Source: Dipteronia dyeriana
Taxonomy: Eukaryota > Streptophyta > Magnoliopsida > Sapindales > Sapindaceae
Length of the DNA stretch: 64,000 nucleotides
Assembly (NCBI GenBank): GCA_032871835.1
Contig: CM065296.1
Location: 53,783,288-53,847,287, forward strand
Direction of reading: 5' to 3'
Position 1 is the stretch's first letter. Each line of letters begins with the position of its first letter. Both the position numbers and the translations under genes were made by a program. Shown here one piece after another: positions 1-11,899 of the stretch. The notes beneath the pieces are model-generated. The model was not told the origin of the DNA and ran no database searches. It was given only the letters and a program-made list of their open reading frames with translations.

Positions 1-17
1 TGACCAAATAAGCAGAC

Positions 18-3000
18 ATGATGGATATGACAGGTGGATATGCACTGGATGAGGAAGAAGAGTTAGCCATAGGAGGATGCGACATGCATGAGAGAAAACC
101 CGAACTGAAGGATGCCGAGTCTAAGGTGCAGAACCAGAAGGGAAAACAGAAAGGAAATGGCAAAGAAAAGAGCAAAGACGGGGGTAACAGGCGTAATACC
201 GAGCAAACCACAGACAAATACCGAGGTAGATACACCAACTACACCCATCTTCGGAAAAAACAGGTTGAAATCTTGGCCATTCTAGAAACAAAGAATATGG
301 TACAAGAGCCACACCGTCAATCTCAATTTGCTCGGTGAGATACAACCAAATACTGTAGGTTCCACAAGAAAACCGGTCATGAGACTTTCAAGTGTTACCA
401 GCTCAGAGATTACAAAGAAACACTTATTTGGGAAGGATATCTACAGGATGTGATCTTGAAGAAGGATGAAAAATCAAAAGCAAAGAAAGAGATCAGGGCC
501 GACCATAACTCTGGTCGAGATCAAAGGGCCAGTCCAGAGGCCAATCAAGTAATACATACGATCTTTGGAGGACCATCCACTGGAAGAAGTAACCGAGAAC
601 GAACTTAGAAAATCAGATAAGCATTAGAAGTAAGATATAACTTTGATATAAACTCGGTCGAGCCAGACCCGAAGAGGGTAAAAAAATGATGGGACCCAAT
701 AACATTCATAGAAGCAGACTCACATGGTGTCGATGTTCGGCCAAATGACGCCTTAGTCATAAGTGCCCGGATTGGTCACCAGAAAGTCAGGAGAATCCTG
801 ATAGATAATGGAAGCTCGGTAGACATCATCAATGTAGCCGTCTACTATCAACTCAGGCTAGACCGAAACGACCTATAACCCTTCCATACCCCACTCAGAG
901 GATTCGTGGGAGTTGAGGTCAGGTCACTCGGGAAGGTAAAGCTACCTGTGAAGATTGGAGTAGAACCTTGCCAGAGAACCGTATTGCTTGACTTCGTGGT
1001 GGTAGACGTGGACAATTGGCCATATAATGCACTATTGAGACGACCATTCCTGAATAAAACTAAGGCCGTAACAGCCACTTATGCCTTAATGATAAAATTC
1101 TCGGCCAAACAGGGGGTCGGGGTAGTTAAGGGATCCCAAGAGATGGCCTAGAGAGCTAACCTTTCAGTATACAAGGACAAGAATGAACAGGTTTGCACTA
1201 TAACATAACCGAGTCAGAAGGAAAAGCCACTATCGTTCAAATTCGGTCCAAGGGAAGAACCGAATGAATCCAAAACTGAACCGGTCGAAGAAATCACCTT
1301 GAAAGAAGATGAACCAAACAAAAAGGTCAAGATCGGAGCCAACCTGGAAGGAAGAGTCAAACAAAGCCTTATTGATCTATTTAAAGAATACAAGGATGTG
1401 TTCGCTTGGAGTCATGAAGACATGGTCGGGATAGATGTCCAAATAATATCCCATCATCTCACAGTAGACCCAAATGCAAAACCGGTGAAACAAAAGAGAA
1501 GATCATTCAATCTTGAAAGAAGTCAGGCGATCAAACAGGAAGTAGAGAAGCTACTCATTGTAGGATCGATTAGAGAAGTCAATTACCTTCAATGGGTGGC
1601 TAATGTAGTCCTCGTCCAAAAGAAGAATGGACAGTGGAGGATGTGCGTAGATTTTACAGACCTGAACAAGGCATGCCCGAAAGATAGTTTTCAACTTTCG
1701 AGGATAGATCAGTTGGTGGACACTACATCAGGCTATGAGCTACTCAGTTTCATGGATGCCTATTCTGGATATAACCAAATCCGGATGAACAAAGCTGACG
1801 AAGAAAAAACAGCATTCACAACTGATCAGGGTTTATACTGTTATATAATAATACCCTTCGGATTGAAAAACGTAAGAGAAACCTATCAAAGGCTGGTCAA
1901 TAAAATCTTTTCGTGACAAATAGGAAGAAACATGGAAGTATACATTGATTATATGCTGACCAAGAGCATCACAACAGATAAGCATACTTCAGATCTGAAA
2001 GAGACATTTGATGTCTTAAGGAGATACCAGATAAAGCTAAATCCGAACAAGTGTTTATTCGGAGTTCCTTCGGGAAGATTCCTGGGGTTTCAAGTTCACC
2101 AAAGAGGAATCGAAGTCAACCCCGAGAAGATTCAGGCCCTGCAGAAAATGACTTCACCGAAGACGCTCATAGAAGTACAGCGCCTAACAGGATGCTTAGC
2201 TTCATTGGGTAGATTCATCTCAAAAGCAACAGACAAATGCTCACCATTTTTTAAAGTAATCAAAAAAGGAAAAGGGCTCGAATGGAATGAAGAGTGTGAA
2301 CAGGCTTTTCTGAAAATCAAGGAATACCTAGGACAGGCTCCCATCCTCTCAAAACCACAGATGGGGGAGACACTCAAACTGTACTTGTCAATTACAGAAC
2401 TGACAGCAAGCTCAGTTCTAGTCAGAACAGAAGATGGAGTACAAAAGCCAGTATACTACACCAACAAGGCACTTCTACCAGCTGAGACTAGATATTCACA
2501 GGCAGAAAAAATGGCCCTGACACTAGTTTCAGCAGCAAGGAAGCTAAGGCCAAACTTTCAGGCTTATATAATCCAGGTTCTCACCGATTGCCCATTGAAG
2601 CAGATTTTACAGAAACCAGAGATTTTAGGGAGATTGACCAAATAGGCAATCGAGTTAAGTGAATTCGATATCCACTACATCCCCATGACATCTTTCAAAG
2701 GGCAAGCAGTGGCAAATTTTATAGTAGAATTCATAGAACCGAACTTGGAAGCAAAAAAGATGTTGGGTAAAAGTTTTACATGGAAACTGTATGTTGATGG
2801 CTCTTCAAACACTCATGGCAGCGGGGCAGGGATTGTATTATGCACTCTAGAAGGAGACGATGTCGAATGTGCCATGAGGTTTGACTTCAAAGCAACCAAC
2901 AATCAAGCCGAGTACGAGGCGCTACTAGCTGGACTCAGAGTCTGCATAGCTCTCGGGGCAGATGAGGTCAAGATATTCAGCGATTCACAGGTAGTTGTCA

Positions 3001-4000
3001 ACCAAGTCCTGGACGAGTACCAAACCAAGGATGAAGGCATGATAATCTACCGTGAAATTGCGAAACAGCTCCTTCAAAAATTTAAAGAATATAAAATTAC
3101 CCAGATCCCTAGGGAGGAGAATGAAAAGGTAAACGCATTGTCCAAATTAGCGTCAGCAATAACCACAATCAGGCCAAAGACTATTTCGTTTGCACATCTC
3201 CTTAAACCGAGCACAACTGAACCAAGAAACTTAGAAATTTCAGAGATCCGAACACCGTCAGACGGTTGGATGACTCAGCTAAAAAGGTTTCTGGAATAAT
3301 GCATACTACCGGAAGATCCTTTACAAGCAAAACGTATCAGATACAGATCAGCCAGGTACACATTGGTTGAAGGAGAACTATACAGAAGGGGGTATTCCCG
3401 AACACTCCAAAGATGTGTGTCAGAGGAAGATGCATATCGGATATTACAGGAAATCCATGCAGGAGTTTGCGGAAACCACATTGGGTGTAAAAGTTTGGCA
3501 CATAAGGTACTTAGGCAAGGCTATTATTGGCTTACTCTATTCTAAGATGCACAACAATGTTCAGAAAGTTACAATACTTGCCAAAGGATTGCTAATGACA
3601 TCCGACAACCCCTTGAACAGCTCAGAAACCTCACGTCCCCATGGCCATTTTCCATGTGGTTGGATCTAATCGGCCTAATGACAGCTGGGACAGGGGGATG
3701 AGCAAAGCATGCCATAGTAGCTGTTGACTATTTCACGAAATGGGTAGAAACTGAAGCTTTAGTGCATATCACAGAAGCAAACACCACAAATTTCTTGAAA
3801 AAGAATATACTTTATAGGTTTGGAGTCCCAAACACTATAATCACTGACAATGACACATAGTTCGACAACCTGAAATTCAAACAGCTGTGTAAAGAATACC
3901 AGATTGCCAACTACTATGCTACACCTGCCCACCCTCAAACAAATGGGCAGGTGGAAGCAGTGAACAAAATCATCAAGTACACAATCAAAGCAAGTCCACA
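18..4000 (+). pseudogene. Degenerate Ty3/Gypsy (Tat-type) gag-pol polyprotein
   Basis: One reading frame runs through the whole stretch and shows Gypsy domains in order. A gag tail carries a zinc-knuckle-like Cys/His cluster (about 355-410). The protease has an IDNGSSVD active site (about 800). Reverse transcriptase (about 1,370-2,280) has its catalytic box changed from YIDD to YIDY (about 1,944). A Gypsy RNase H (about 2,340-2,680) is followed by a second plant-type RNase H beginning WKLYVDGSS (about 2,790-3,180). Integrase has a zinc-binding His/Cys region (about 3,430-3,580) and an Asp-Asp-Glu core (about 3,700-3,980). Two RNase H domains are the established mark of the Tat lineage. About 13 in-frame stops (for example near 336, 1149, 1914, 2643, 3297, 3699 and 3858) make it non-functional, yet I see no frameshift. 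The 5' end lies outside the window and the 3' end is cut by an LTR near 3,988. Confidence 0.9.
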
Positions 4001-5144
4001 TACCTCAATACAATTCTAGATGGACCCCTAAATTGGTCCGGTAGAATATATCAAGTGATCCATACAAGTTCGTGTGGATTGGGGATCTTGGCGGGCTATC
4101 TAAATTTAAGCTCCTGTAGACACAACCCAATCACAATAAACAAATGATTCACTTAGGTCCAATCTATTTAATTTTAGTTCATTCCACTAAAGAACTAAAA
4201 TTGAAATCTTAAATAAAGATAGAATAAGTTGATGTTACTCATTCATACCCTAGACAACCTTATTGGAGAAAGTGTATCCTCGTGAAGAATATCAGTAATC
4301 GCCAAGAGCTCATAACCGTCTAGCTCATAGACCGTCTACCGTCTACCGTCTATAGCTCTCCAAGTTACCATATTTACTCATATGACCACATTTTGAACTT
4401 GGATATTTTGACTTGTCCAGAAGCCATGTTTTAATAGACACTATTGAAAACTTAACCTTAAGATTTAATATCCAATATCTCAAAACATCCGTATGATGAT
4501 ATTCTACTCTCATTTAATAAATGGAGCCACGATGTCCATATCTACAAATGAAGTCCTCTATCGATTAACAAATGAATACCACCAAACTATCGAGGATAGA
4601 CTGTGCTATATAATCGTACTCATTGATAGCTCAAATGATAACACTTGCAATCATAAGTCCATCATTTATCTCAGGATTGAGATAGACTCTCCGATTGTCT
4701 TCAAATGAAAAAATTTTATTTATTGACGGTTCTAGATAAAGTATTTCATTGTGATCCTATTCAATGCACCCAGTGCACTAGATTCTTTTGCCCAAAGACA
4801 CCACACTTTGATGATTTTAGACTCATCATAACACATTTGATCCCACTCAAATGCTAGCAAAAGAATCTACAACTTTGACAATATAAAGGCGCCCAACCTT
4901 TTATCTTAAGTTGTGAATATTATTCAAGACTAACTAAATAATTGTGTCTACCTCATACATATCTAGATGTATGAACAATTCTTCTTTTCTCATAGTCTTT
5001 TGACCTTATGATTATTTAGTTTTGACAATTATAATAATTAAACTATAAATGCTATAAGATTTGTTAAACTAGAAATCACTTTATTAATATGAAAAGATTG
5101 TCAAATACAATATTATACTCTTGCTATCGAGCACAATCCTAACA
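3988..5144 (-). repeat. Truncated LTR of the 32-42 kb Copia family
   Basis: This segment matches the LTRs at 32,129-34,609 and 39,781-42,198 in the same plus-strand orientation, from a point equivalent to about 33,480 up to the terminus ending CCTAACA. It is therefore the first half of an LTR read on the minus strand, and the other 1.3 kb is missing. It abuts the Gypsy integrase directly, so the junction at about 3,988 is a breakpoint. No matching target duplication was found. Confidence 0.85.
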
Positions 5145-5859
5145 CCTGTAATGGAACCAAACTCTATTTTGTTGGAATCGTATTATTCTCTTTCTTGTTT
5201 TGTGCTGCCTGTGCCTTAATTGTATTAGATCTCTTGTCCAATTTACACTTTGATATGTATTAGGAAGGCTCCTCCTTATCAGGATGTACTTCAAGATAAC
5301 TTGTTCTAATCAGATTCTTTCTCTTCGTAATAGAATCGTAACTTCATTAAATCTGAGTGTTGTCCACATGTCATGCAACCGACCAATTGTCAAACCTAAC
5401 CAAATTTACTTTCCACGATCAGTGATTTTATTCGATCACAACCTTTCCTCCAACCATCTTGACAATCCCGATCGGGTCTTCTTATCTGATCGTTTGTGTT
5501 ATCTTAGTCAGGGGATTTGACAGGTTTTCTTTGGTCAACTTAGGCTGATGTGGCACCATCTAAATTACACATACAACCCTTGTTTAGAGCAATTTCAAGC
5601 ACATAGCTAAGGTCTTTATAATTTTTGTTTTAATGTACAATTTCTAATGACAAATATAATCATTAGTGTTGGTAAGGGTGGAATTTGTTAGAAAGTGAGT
5701 CATTTGTTGATTACTTTTGAGGAATTTCCAATCTATCAATAAGGATTGGGTAGACATTGAGTCCAATATAGACTGTCATTTGTTGGTAACTTTTGAGGAG
5801 TGCCTTGTCTACTTTCCAATAATAAAAGTACCTGATGGTTGTATTCAACCCGTGGATGT
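5145..5859. other. Unassigned DNA hosting the solo-LTR insertion
   Basis: No convincing gene here. This 0.7-kb AT-rich stretch separates two LTR copies that face each other. It ends with GATGT (5,855-5,859), the left target duplication of the solo LTR. Removing that LTR joins it to 29,929 onward. The joined sequence could be an older LTR or leader, since the right part runs into a CTATCCACC plus poly-C motif often seen near plant Copia LTR ends. That reading is inference. Confidence 0.4.
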
Positions 5860-7610
5860 TGTTAGGATTATGTTCAATAGCAAGAATGTAGTAATATACA
5901 ATATTTTCATATTAATAAAGTGATTTCTAGTTTAGCAAATCTTACAGCATTTATAGTTTAATTATTATAATTGTCAAAGTAAATAATCATAAAGTCAAAA
6001 AACTATGAGAAAGGAACAATTGTTCGTACATCTGGATATGTATGACGTAGACACAATTCTTTAGTTAGTCTTGAATAATATTCACAACTTAAGATAAATG
6101 TTGGGCGCCTTTACCTTGTTAAAGTTGTAGATTCTTTTGCTAGCATTTGAGTGGGATCAAATGTATTATGATGAGTCTAAAATCATCAAAGTATTGTGTC
6201 TTTGAGCAAACGAATCTAGTGCACTAGGTGCACTGAATAGGATCACAGTGAGATACTTTATCCAGAACCGTCAATGGATAAAAGTTTTCACTTGAAGACA
6301 ATCAGAGAGTCTATCTCAATCCTGAGATAAATTATGGACTTATGGTTACAAGTGTCATTTGAGCTATCAATGAGTACGATTATATAGCATAGTCTATCCT
6401 CGATAGTTTGGTGATATTCATTTGTTATTCGATAGAGGACTTCATTTATAGATATAGCCATCGTGGCGCCAGTTATTAAATGTGAGTAAAATATCATCAT
6501 TGGATGTTTTGAGGTATTGGATATTAAATCTTAACGTTAAGTTTTCAATAGTGTCTATTGAAGTATGACTTCTGGACAATTCAAAATATCCAAGTTCAAA
6601 ATGTGGTCATATGAGTAAATATGGTAACTAGGAAAGCTATAGGTGGTTTACGAACTCTTGGCGATTACTGGTATTCTTCACGATGATACATTATCTCCAT
6701 TAAGATTGTCTAGGGTATGAATGAGGAATATAAACTTATTCTATCTTTATTTAAGAGTTCAATTTTAGTTCTTTAGTGAAATGAACTAAAATTAATAGAT
6801 TAGACCTAAGTGAATCATTTGTTGTTTGTGATTAGGTTATATCTATTGGAGCTTAAATTTAGATAGCCCGCCAAGATCCACAATCCACACAAACTTGTAT
6901 GGATCACTTGATATAATCTACTGAACCAATTTATGGGTCCATTTCGAATTGTTGTAAGACATGTGGACTTGTTTATTTTAGTAAGGATGGGTCTAGTTCA
7001 CATGTGGATCTTTTATTAAAGTCAAATGTATGTAATAAAATGGAAAAAAAATATTTGGCCCATATTTATATAGCTTGGGCGGCAAGGGCCTATATAATAG
7101 CCTTATATATTGTTTTTTTATTTTATTATTCAATTAAATGGAAATTAATTAATTAATTGTTTAATTAAAAGTCAAAATCTTTTTCCTAATTGGAGAAGGT
7201 CTCCAAGAGGCATATTATTATTAGTAATATGATAAGTATCAAATACTATATCTGATAAGTAGATAAATAAAATGAATTTATTTATCTAGTCAAATTAGGA
7301 AGTATTTGATTTCTATCAAAACTCTAATTGACAATTAGTCAAATTAGGAAGTTTTGATATAGTCACAATTTAAATTATATTCAATAATTGGTTATTGAAT
7401 AAATATACTATTAAGTTGGATTACGAGTCTTGGTGTGAAAAAGAATTCCTCTTTAAAAAGGATTTTTTATCACCACATAAATCCTCATAGAGGTAGGATT
7501 CTTGCATACCAAGTAAATCCTCCTAAAAAGAGGATTTGGTCACCTATATATATTCCTATAGAGGAATTTGGCCAAGTTAATAACTCCATACTCAAGAATT
7601 CGGCCAAGGC

Positions 7611-8893
7611 TGTTGGGGTTTATGCCCTAAAGATGTAATTTGTAAATGGAATTATGAAATAAATAAAAAAGAAAAGTTCAATTCATTCTTGTTATGTTAT
7701 TTATTTTATAAACTTGCGCATATATTTAACATCCAAGATTGTCAGATGTAATCTCGAACTGTGTATATGAGTGTCATATACGGATGAATACAGTTGCGGT
7801 CCATTCCGTAATGTACGATGATTCTATCCTGAATCATTCATATGAGATATGGGAATGGAGGCACCTTGTATGATGTGATCGTATAGGACTGGACCATGAT
7901 CTATATGAATCTCTCATCAAGATCCATTTACCGATGAGATTCATATATATCAACTAATGATGGCTATATGTAGGTGATCTTAATCTTGAGTGTCTTATCG
8001 ACTCCTTCAGGTTAAATTGTGGTCTTTGATATATCATGGCTGAGGTCAGATGCATTTCCTGATCAATATAATCCGTATGTTGGGATTGCGGTTTGGCTTA
8101 TGGCTGGGAAGGTTTATACACAATAGTGGAATCCACTCCTTCTTGTGAGAAGTAGATGGTAGTTCCCTTAAGGGTTGATTCGGGGCTAGGACAATATTAG
8201 AGCTCTCATAGTTCCGTAAGGAAATATGATTTATTTTTCATTAGAGAATCAACGGTACTAAAAGGATATATGTAATTAGAGGGGTACAAAGAACATTATG
8301 ACCCAACTCTAATTATGAACTAGTGTGGAGGATCACACCATGTGTAATAGCTATATCGATGGACACTGAGTTGTATCGGTCTGTGTAAAAACGTCTACAG
8401 TTGAGAGAGTGCAGCTTCAGGTTTTTAGTGGAATAACACCTGAGTTAATAATCAATGAATATTAATTAAAGAGTTTAATTAATGATTCTGATGATTATTT
8501 GAGCTCAAACTATTGTGGGTCCATTAGATCCCCTTACTAGCCCGATCGATTTAGGTAACAAGGGTCATGGTTAATTAATTGGATTATCCAATTAATTGTG
8601 TTACGAAAGTGACACGTATTTATTCAGAAATTAATTGAATAATGAGATTATTTAATTAATGAATATTAATGATTATGTAAATTAAATAATTAGAATATTT
8701 AATTGTTTAATTAATCATTAGTTGGAGGATGTTGATTGATATTTAATTTTTTAAATATAAAATAATTTGATTATTTTATTTTTATTAAATTAGATATTTT
8801 ATTTTGAATTTAAAGAGTTTGAATTCAAAATAAATTGATTAATATCTTTAAAGATATGAAATATCTTAAAAGATTTAAACTGATTAGTTTTAT

Positions 8894-8929
<36 letters not shown>

Positions 8930-9582
8930 GATTTAAAAAGATAAAATTAATGCACATGTATCAGAATTTGCATATGATGCAAATACATGTGTGTGAATCA
9001 ATATATAAAAGAGAAACACATGAAACACATAAGAGGTGATTCAATTTGCACGGGATGCAAATAGTGTGCGTGGATCAATAAAACATGTACACAGATCAAC
9101 TGATGAGTGATTGCTTTTCATGGGTGCAAGTATATGTGCATTAAAATAAGAGAGAAAAAAACTTGGTGCAGCGACACCAATTAAAAAGAAAATTATTATT
9201 ATTTATTTTATTTTTACTAGAATTGTTCTAAGTTTATTTTTTCTTTTAAGAAGAAAGAGTTTCTTCAATTCTCTATACATTTTCCATTCAAGTTTTTGAG
9301 ACTGTGACGCGCCCACACACAGTTACCAATCCTGGGAGATAGCGAGGAAGATCGAGTGGTTCAGACAGGAGCATATCGAAAAGTGATGGAGCCTCCAAAC
9401 GTTGGTAAGATTTTCTTCTTGATTAAATCGATTTCAATTTCCTATGTTTACATATTGTATGTATTAGTTTCAAAAAATAATTACGATCCTAAGTTCACTG
9501 GTCTTAGATACAAATTATGATCTGTATAAAAAAAATTTAAAACCTAGTTCCGCTGCGTAACCGGTGAACGGGGTTCCAAACA
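7611..9582 (+). repeat. 5' LTR of the 7.6-29.4 kb Copia element
   Basis: TG...CA-bounded LTR of 1,972 bp, highly similar to 27,405-29,378. Differences include a longer (TA)n at about 8,896-8,925 and absence of a roughly 70-bp segment that the 3' copy has near 27,587-27,658. AT-rich with many TTAATTAA-like stretches; no gene inside. Confidence 0.9.
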
Positions 9583-9584
9583 AT

Positions 9585-9598
9585 TGGTATCAGAGTCA
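9585..9598 (+). other. Primer binding site (initiator tRNA-Met type)
   Basis: TGGTATCAGAGTC begins 2 bp after the 5' LTR end. The complement of the 3' end of plant initiator tRNA-Met is the usual primer site of Copia elements; the last bases differ slightly from the common TGGTATCAGAGCC. Confidence 0.85.
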
Positions 9599-9907
9599 AT
9601 TTATTTTTCGGAACAGGAAATTGTTTTCGATGCTCCTGTATGTATGAATATGTAGGATGATTGTATGAATGTTTATAATTAAAATGTTTAATTTAAACAT
9701 GGTTGATCGTAAATTTTTATGTTAATGTGGATTTAGGGTTTAGGGGTTGTATAATTTTTTTATTATTATTATATTTTTATTTTACTGTTATTGTATTGTA
9801 AATAAAAAAATTTGTTACCTGTAAACGAAGAACTCGAAACGCACACAGCGGCGATACTGTTCACTGGCACTGTTCATCGGGTACTATTCATGCGGTACAG
9901 TTCACGC
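9599..9907 (+). other. Start of the Copia leader
   Basis: Non-coding AT-rich sequence after the primer site, with no open frame of note. It stops where hAT-type terminal sequence begins at 9,908. The leader probably resumes near 22,653. Confidence 0.5.
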
Positions 9908-11224
9908 TAGACATGACCACGGTTCGGTTCGAACCATGGTATTGAATCGTAACCGTGTTAAATGAACCGTAACCGTAATCAGAACCATGGAACCGGTTTC
10001 GGAACAGTAACCGGAACCGTGGGGGAGGCAGTTCGGTTTCGGTTCTTCCTTTGAAAAACCGGCCAGGAACCGGCGGTTCGGTTCCGGTTCAGAAACAGTT
10101 GGTTCCTGGCCTTTAATTTTTTAATTTTTTAATTTTTTTTAAACTTGAATTTTTAAAAAAAAAAAAATTAAAAGAGCTGTTGGGCTTCAACGGTCTACTG
10201 ACAGTTGGGCCCAACGCCAATTTTTTTTTTTCTTTTCCCCTTAAGTCTTTAATTTCCTATATAAATACCCCACCCCACCCCCCCAATTCATTGGTTTTCA
10301 CACAATTGCTCTCTTAACTCTCTCTCAATTCTCAATTCTCCTAATTCTCTTCAATTATCTCCCAATTAGTCCATTATTTATTTGTGTTATATTTAGTGTA
10401 TTGCAATTATTATTTTTTAAAATCATTTCAAAATCCTTGTCAACAATTTTTTAAAATATATTTCCAATAAAAAAATTAATTTTAATTTCATCCATTTATC
10501 TTAATTTTTTTACAAATTATTTTTTTCGATGGCAAGTGGAAGTGGAAGTGGAGTTAGAGACGTTCCACCAAGGCATTCCGTTTCCAGGACCGGTAAGGGT
10601 CGTATGTCAGAGCTGGATCCAGTCCAGCCGGATAATATCGGTTTTGATGACACCGCTTACCATGAGTTCCTGCAACGGCAAACCTATCTTGAATCTCTAA
10701 ACTATCCAGTCAATCCAAATCCCTCTTTAATAATTTCTGAACCCAATTCTAGCCAGCCTACTAGCGGCCCTAGCCCAGGTAATATGACATGCCAATCAGA
10801 AAATATATCTGATTTTGCTGCAGATCCAAATTTTGAAGAGGCGGTAGAGAAGGATAAGAAGCAGGTCAAATATGATCTATTCATTTTCCACATGAAGAAA
10901 GTTACGAAACCCAATAGAACATGTTGGGTGGTGTGCAATTACTGCCCTAAAGAATACAAGTGGACTAAATCTGGAGGATACGGCACATATAGGAAGCATA
11001 TTACAACCCGTCATCCAGCAGAACTTGCCAAGGGGAATGCACAATCTCAAATTTCCAGGTTTTCTACCTCTGACACTCAATTATTTAAATATAGTGATCA
11101 ATCTCAAGTCCAACTTCACGCACGGTTCCGTTGGCAAGTGTTGCCTAGTGTGTTCCGTGCAGATTTCCCGTTTCAGATTCATGAGATGAATCAGAGTGAC
11201 CTAAAGAGACTGGAAGGTATCTGA
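9908..11224 (+). mobile_element. 3'-truncated hAT transposon fragment
   Basis: The left end TAGACATGACCACGGTTC resembles the terminal repeats of the small hAT at 44,739 (TAATGGTGTCCACGGTTC). It is followed by clustered GGTTCGG/CCGGTTC subterminal repeats (9,920-10,110), AT-rich sequence, a TATA-like TATATAAATA (about 10,258) and a pyrimidine-rich leader into a BED-finger ORF. No matching right terminus or 8-bp duplication was found, so the 3' part, including the catalytic region, is gone. Confidence 0.75.
10529..11224 (+). pseudogene. hAT transposase N-terminal fragment with BED zinc finger
   Basis: An ATG at 10,529 opens a 231-residue ORF. Residues about 110-165 carry a BED-type finger with an intact CNYC pair and a spaced RKHITTRH pair. 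BED fingers bind transposon ends in hAT transposases. The RNase H-like catalytic core and C-terminal dimerisation domain, which would need about 400 more residues, are absent. The last ~50 residues look unrelated to the family and may be read-through into foreign sequence. Non-functional as a transposase; a truncated DNA-binding protein is possible but nothing here shows expression. Confidence 0.8.
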
Positions 11225-11543
11225 AGTTACTAGAAGACCAATGAATGCCTTGGGAATTTTTTTATAATTTTATATTCCAATTTTTTAGGTTAAATAATCC
11301 ACAGTACTCGGTCAATTCATGTATGCTTTACATTATGTGATGATAAAAAGATTGTCAATCATACGTATATCATTTAGATTAGACGTGTCTACAAAAATAT
11401 ATTTGATATGTCATACATGCATCATAGCCTGGTATTTTATGCATTTTATTTTAATGTGATTAAAATGAGTATATACATAAATGGCTATGAATAATAAGAT
11501 TAGTTTTTTAATGGTTAGAAAACTTGGTAATTCTCATTAATAA
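11225..11543. other. AT-rich spacer before the Tat element
   Basis: No ORF or recognised repeat. It could be displaced Copia leader or residual hAT sequence. It ends in TTCTCATTAATAA, directly against the Tat LTR fragment. Confidence 0.4.
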
Positions 11544-11662
11544 TGTTGACGAGAAATTTGCTCGAGATGAGAAATTTCTGTTAACACCCTCGAGACCACT
11601 ACCACGAAAGCAGTGGCAGGGGTCGGTACCGTTGGTTCTCAACCAGTTTAAGAGAGAGACGA
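11544..11662 (-). repeat. 119-bp remnant of the Tat 3' LTR
   Basis: Nearly identical to 21,495-21,613, starting TGTTGACGRG and ending AGAGAGACGA, after which the two copies diverge completely. The full LTR appears about 1.16 kb long, so most of this copy is lost. A 10-bp direct repeat TTCTCATTAA lies on both sides (11,531-11,540 and 11,667-11,676), possibly a deletion or template-switch scar. Confidence 0.85.
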
Positions 11663-11699
11663 AATCTTCTCATTAACTACCCAACATTTTGAATTTGAA

Positions 11700-11899
11700 A
11701 CTGAGTGTTATTCGAAGAAAAACGGCTGTAATACGGCTCCAGGTGATCTTCCCGAGGATATAGCCAATAAACCTCTATTTAAGCCCGGCCTAACCGTCAC
11801 TTTCTTCATACTTCCTCAAATCTTCAAATTTCAAATTTCTTCTTCCCTGCTTTCTCTGTCTCTATCTTCCACTTGCTTTCTCATCTCTCTTGTCCATCA
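11700..11899 (+). promoter_or_regulatory. Putative promoter and leader of the antisense ORF
   Basis: A CTCTATTTAAG TATA-like box (about 11,773) is followed by a long pyrimidine-rich leader (about 11,810-11,895) and the ATG at 11,900. On the element's own strand the same pyrimidine tract would read as purines and could serve as the polypurine tract. Inferred from composition only. Confidence 0.4.

Noticed and set aside
1..4000. Endogenous plant pararetrovirus
   Set aside because: An integrase and the Tat-type double RNase H are present and no movement or coat protein domain is seen; this is a Gypsy element.
9585..9598. tRNA-like motif
   Set aside because: It is a retrotransposon primer site complementary to a tRNA end; no tRNA gene structure follows.
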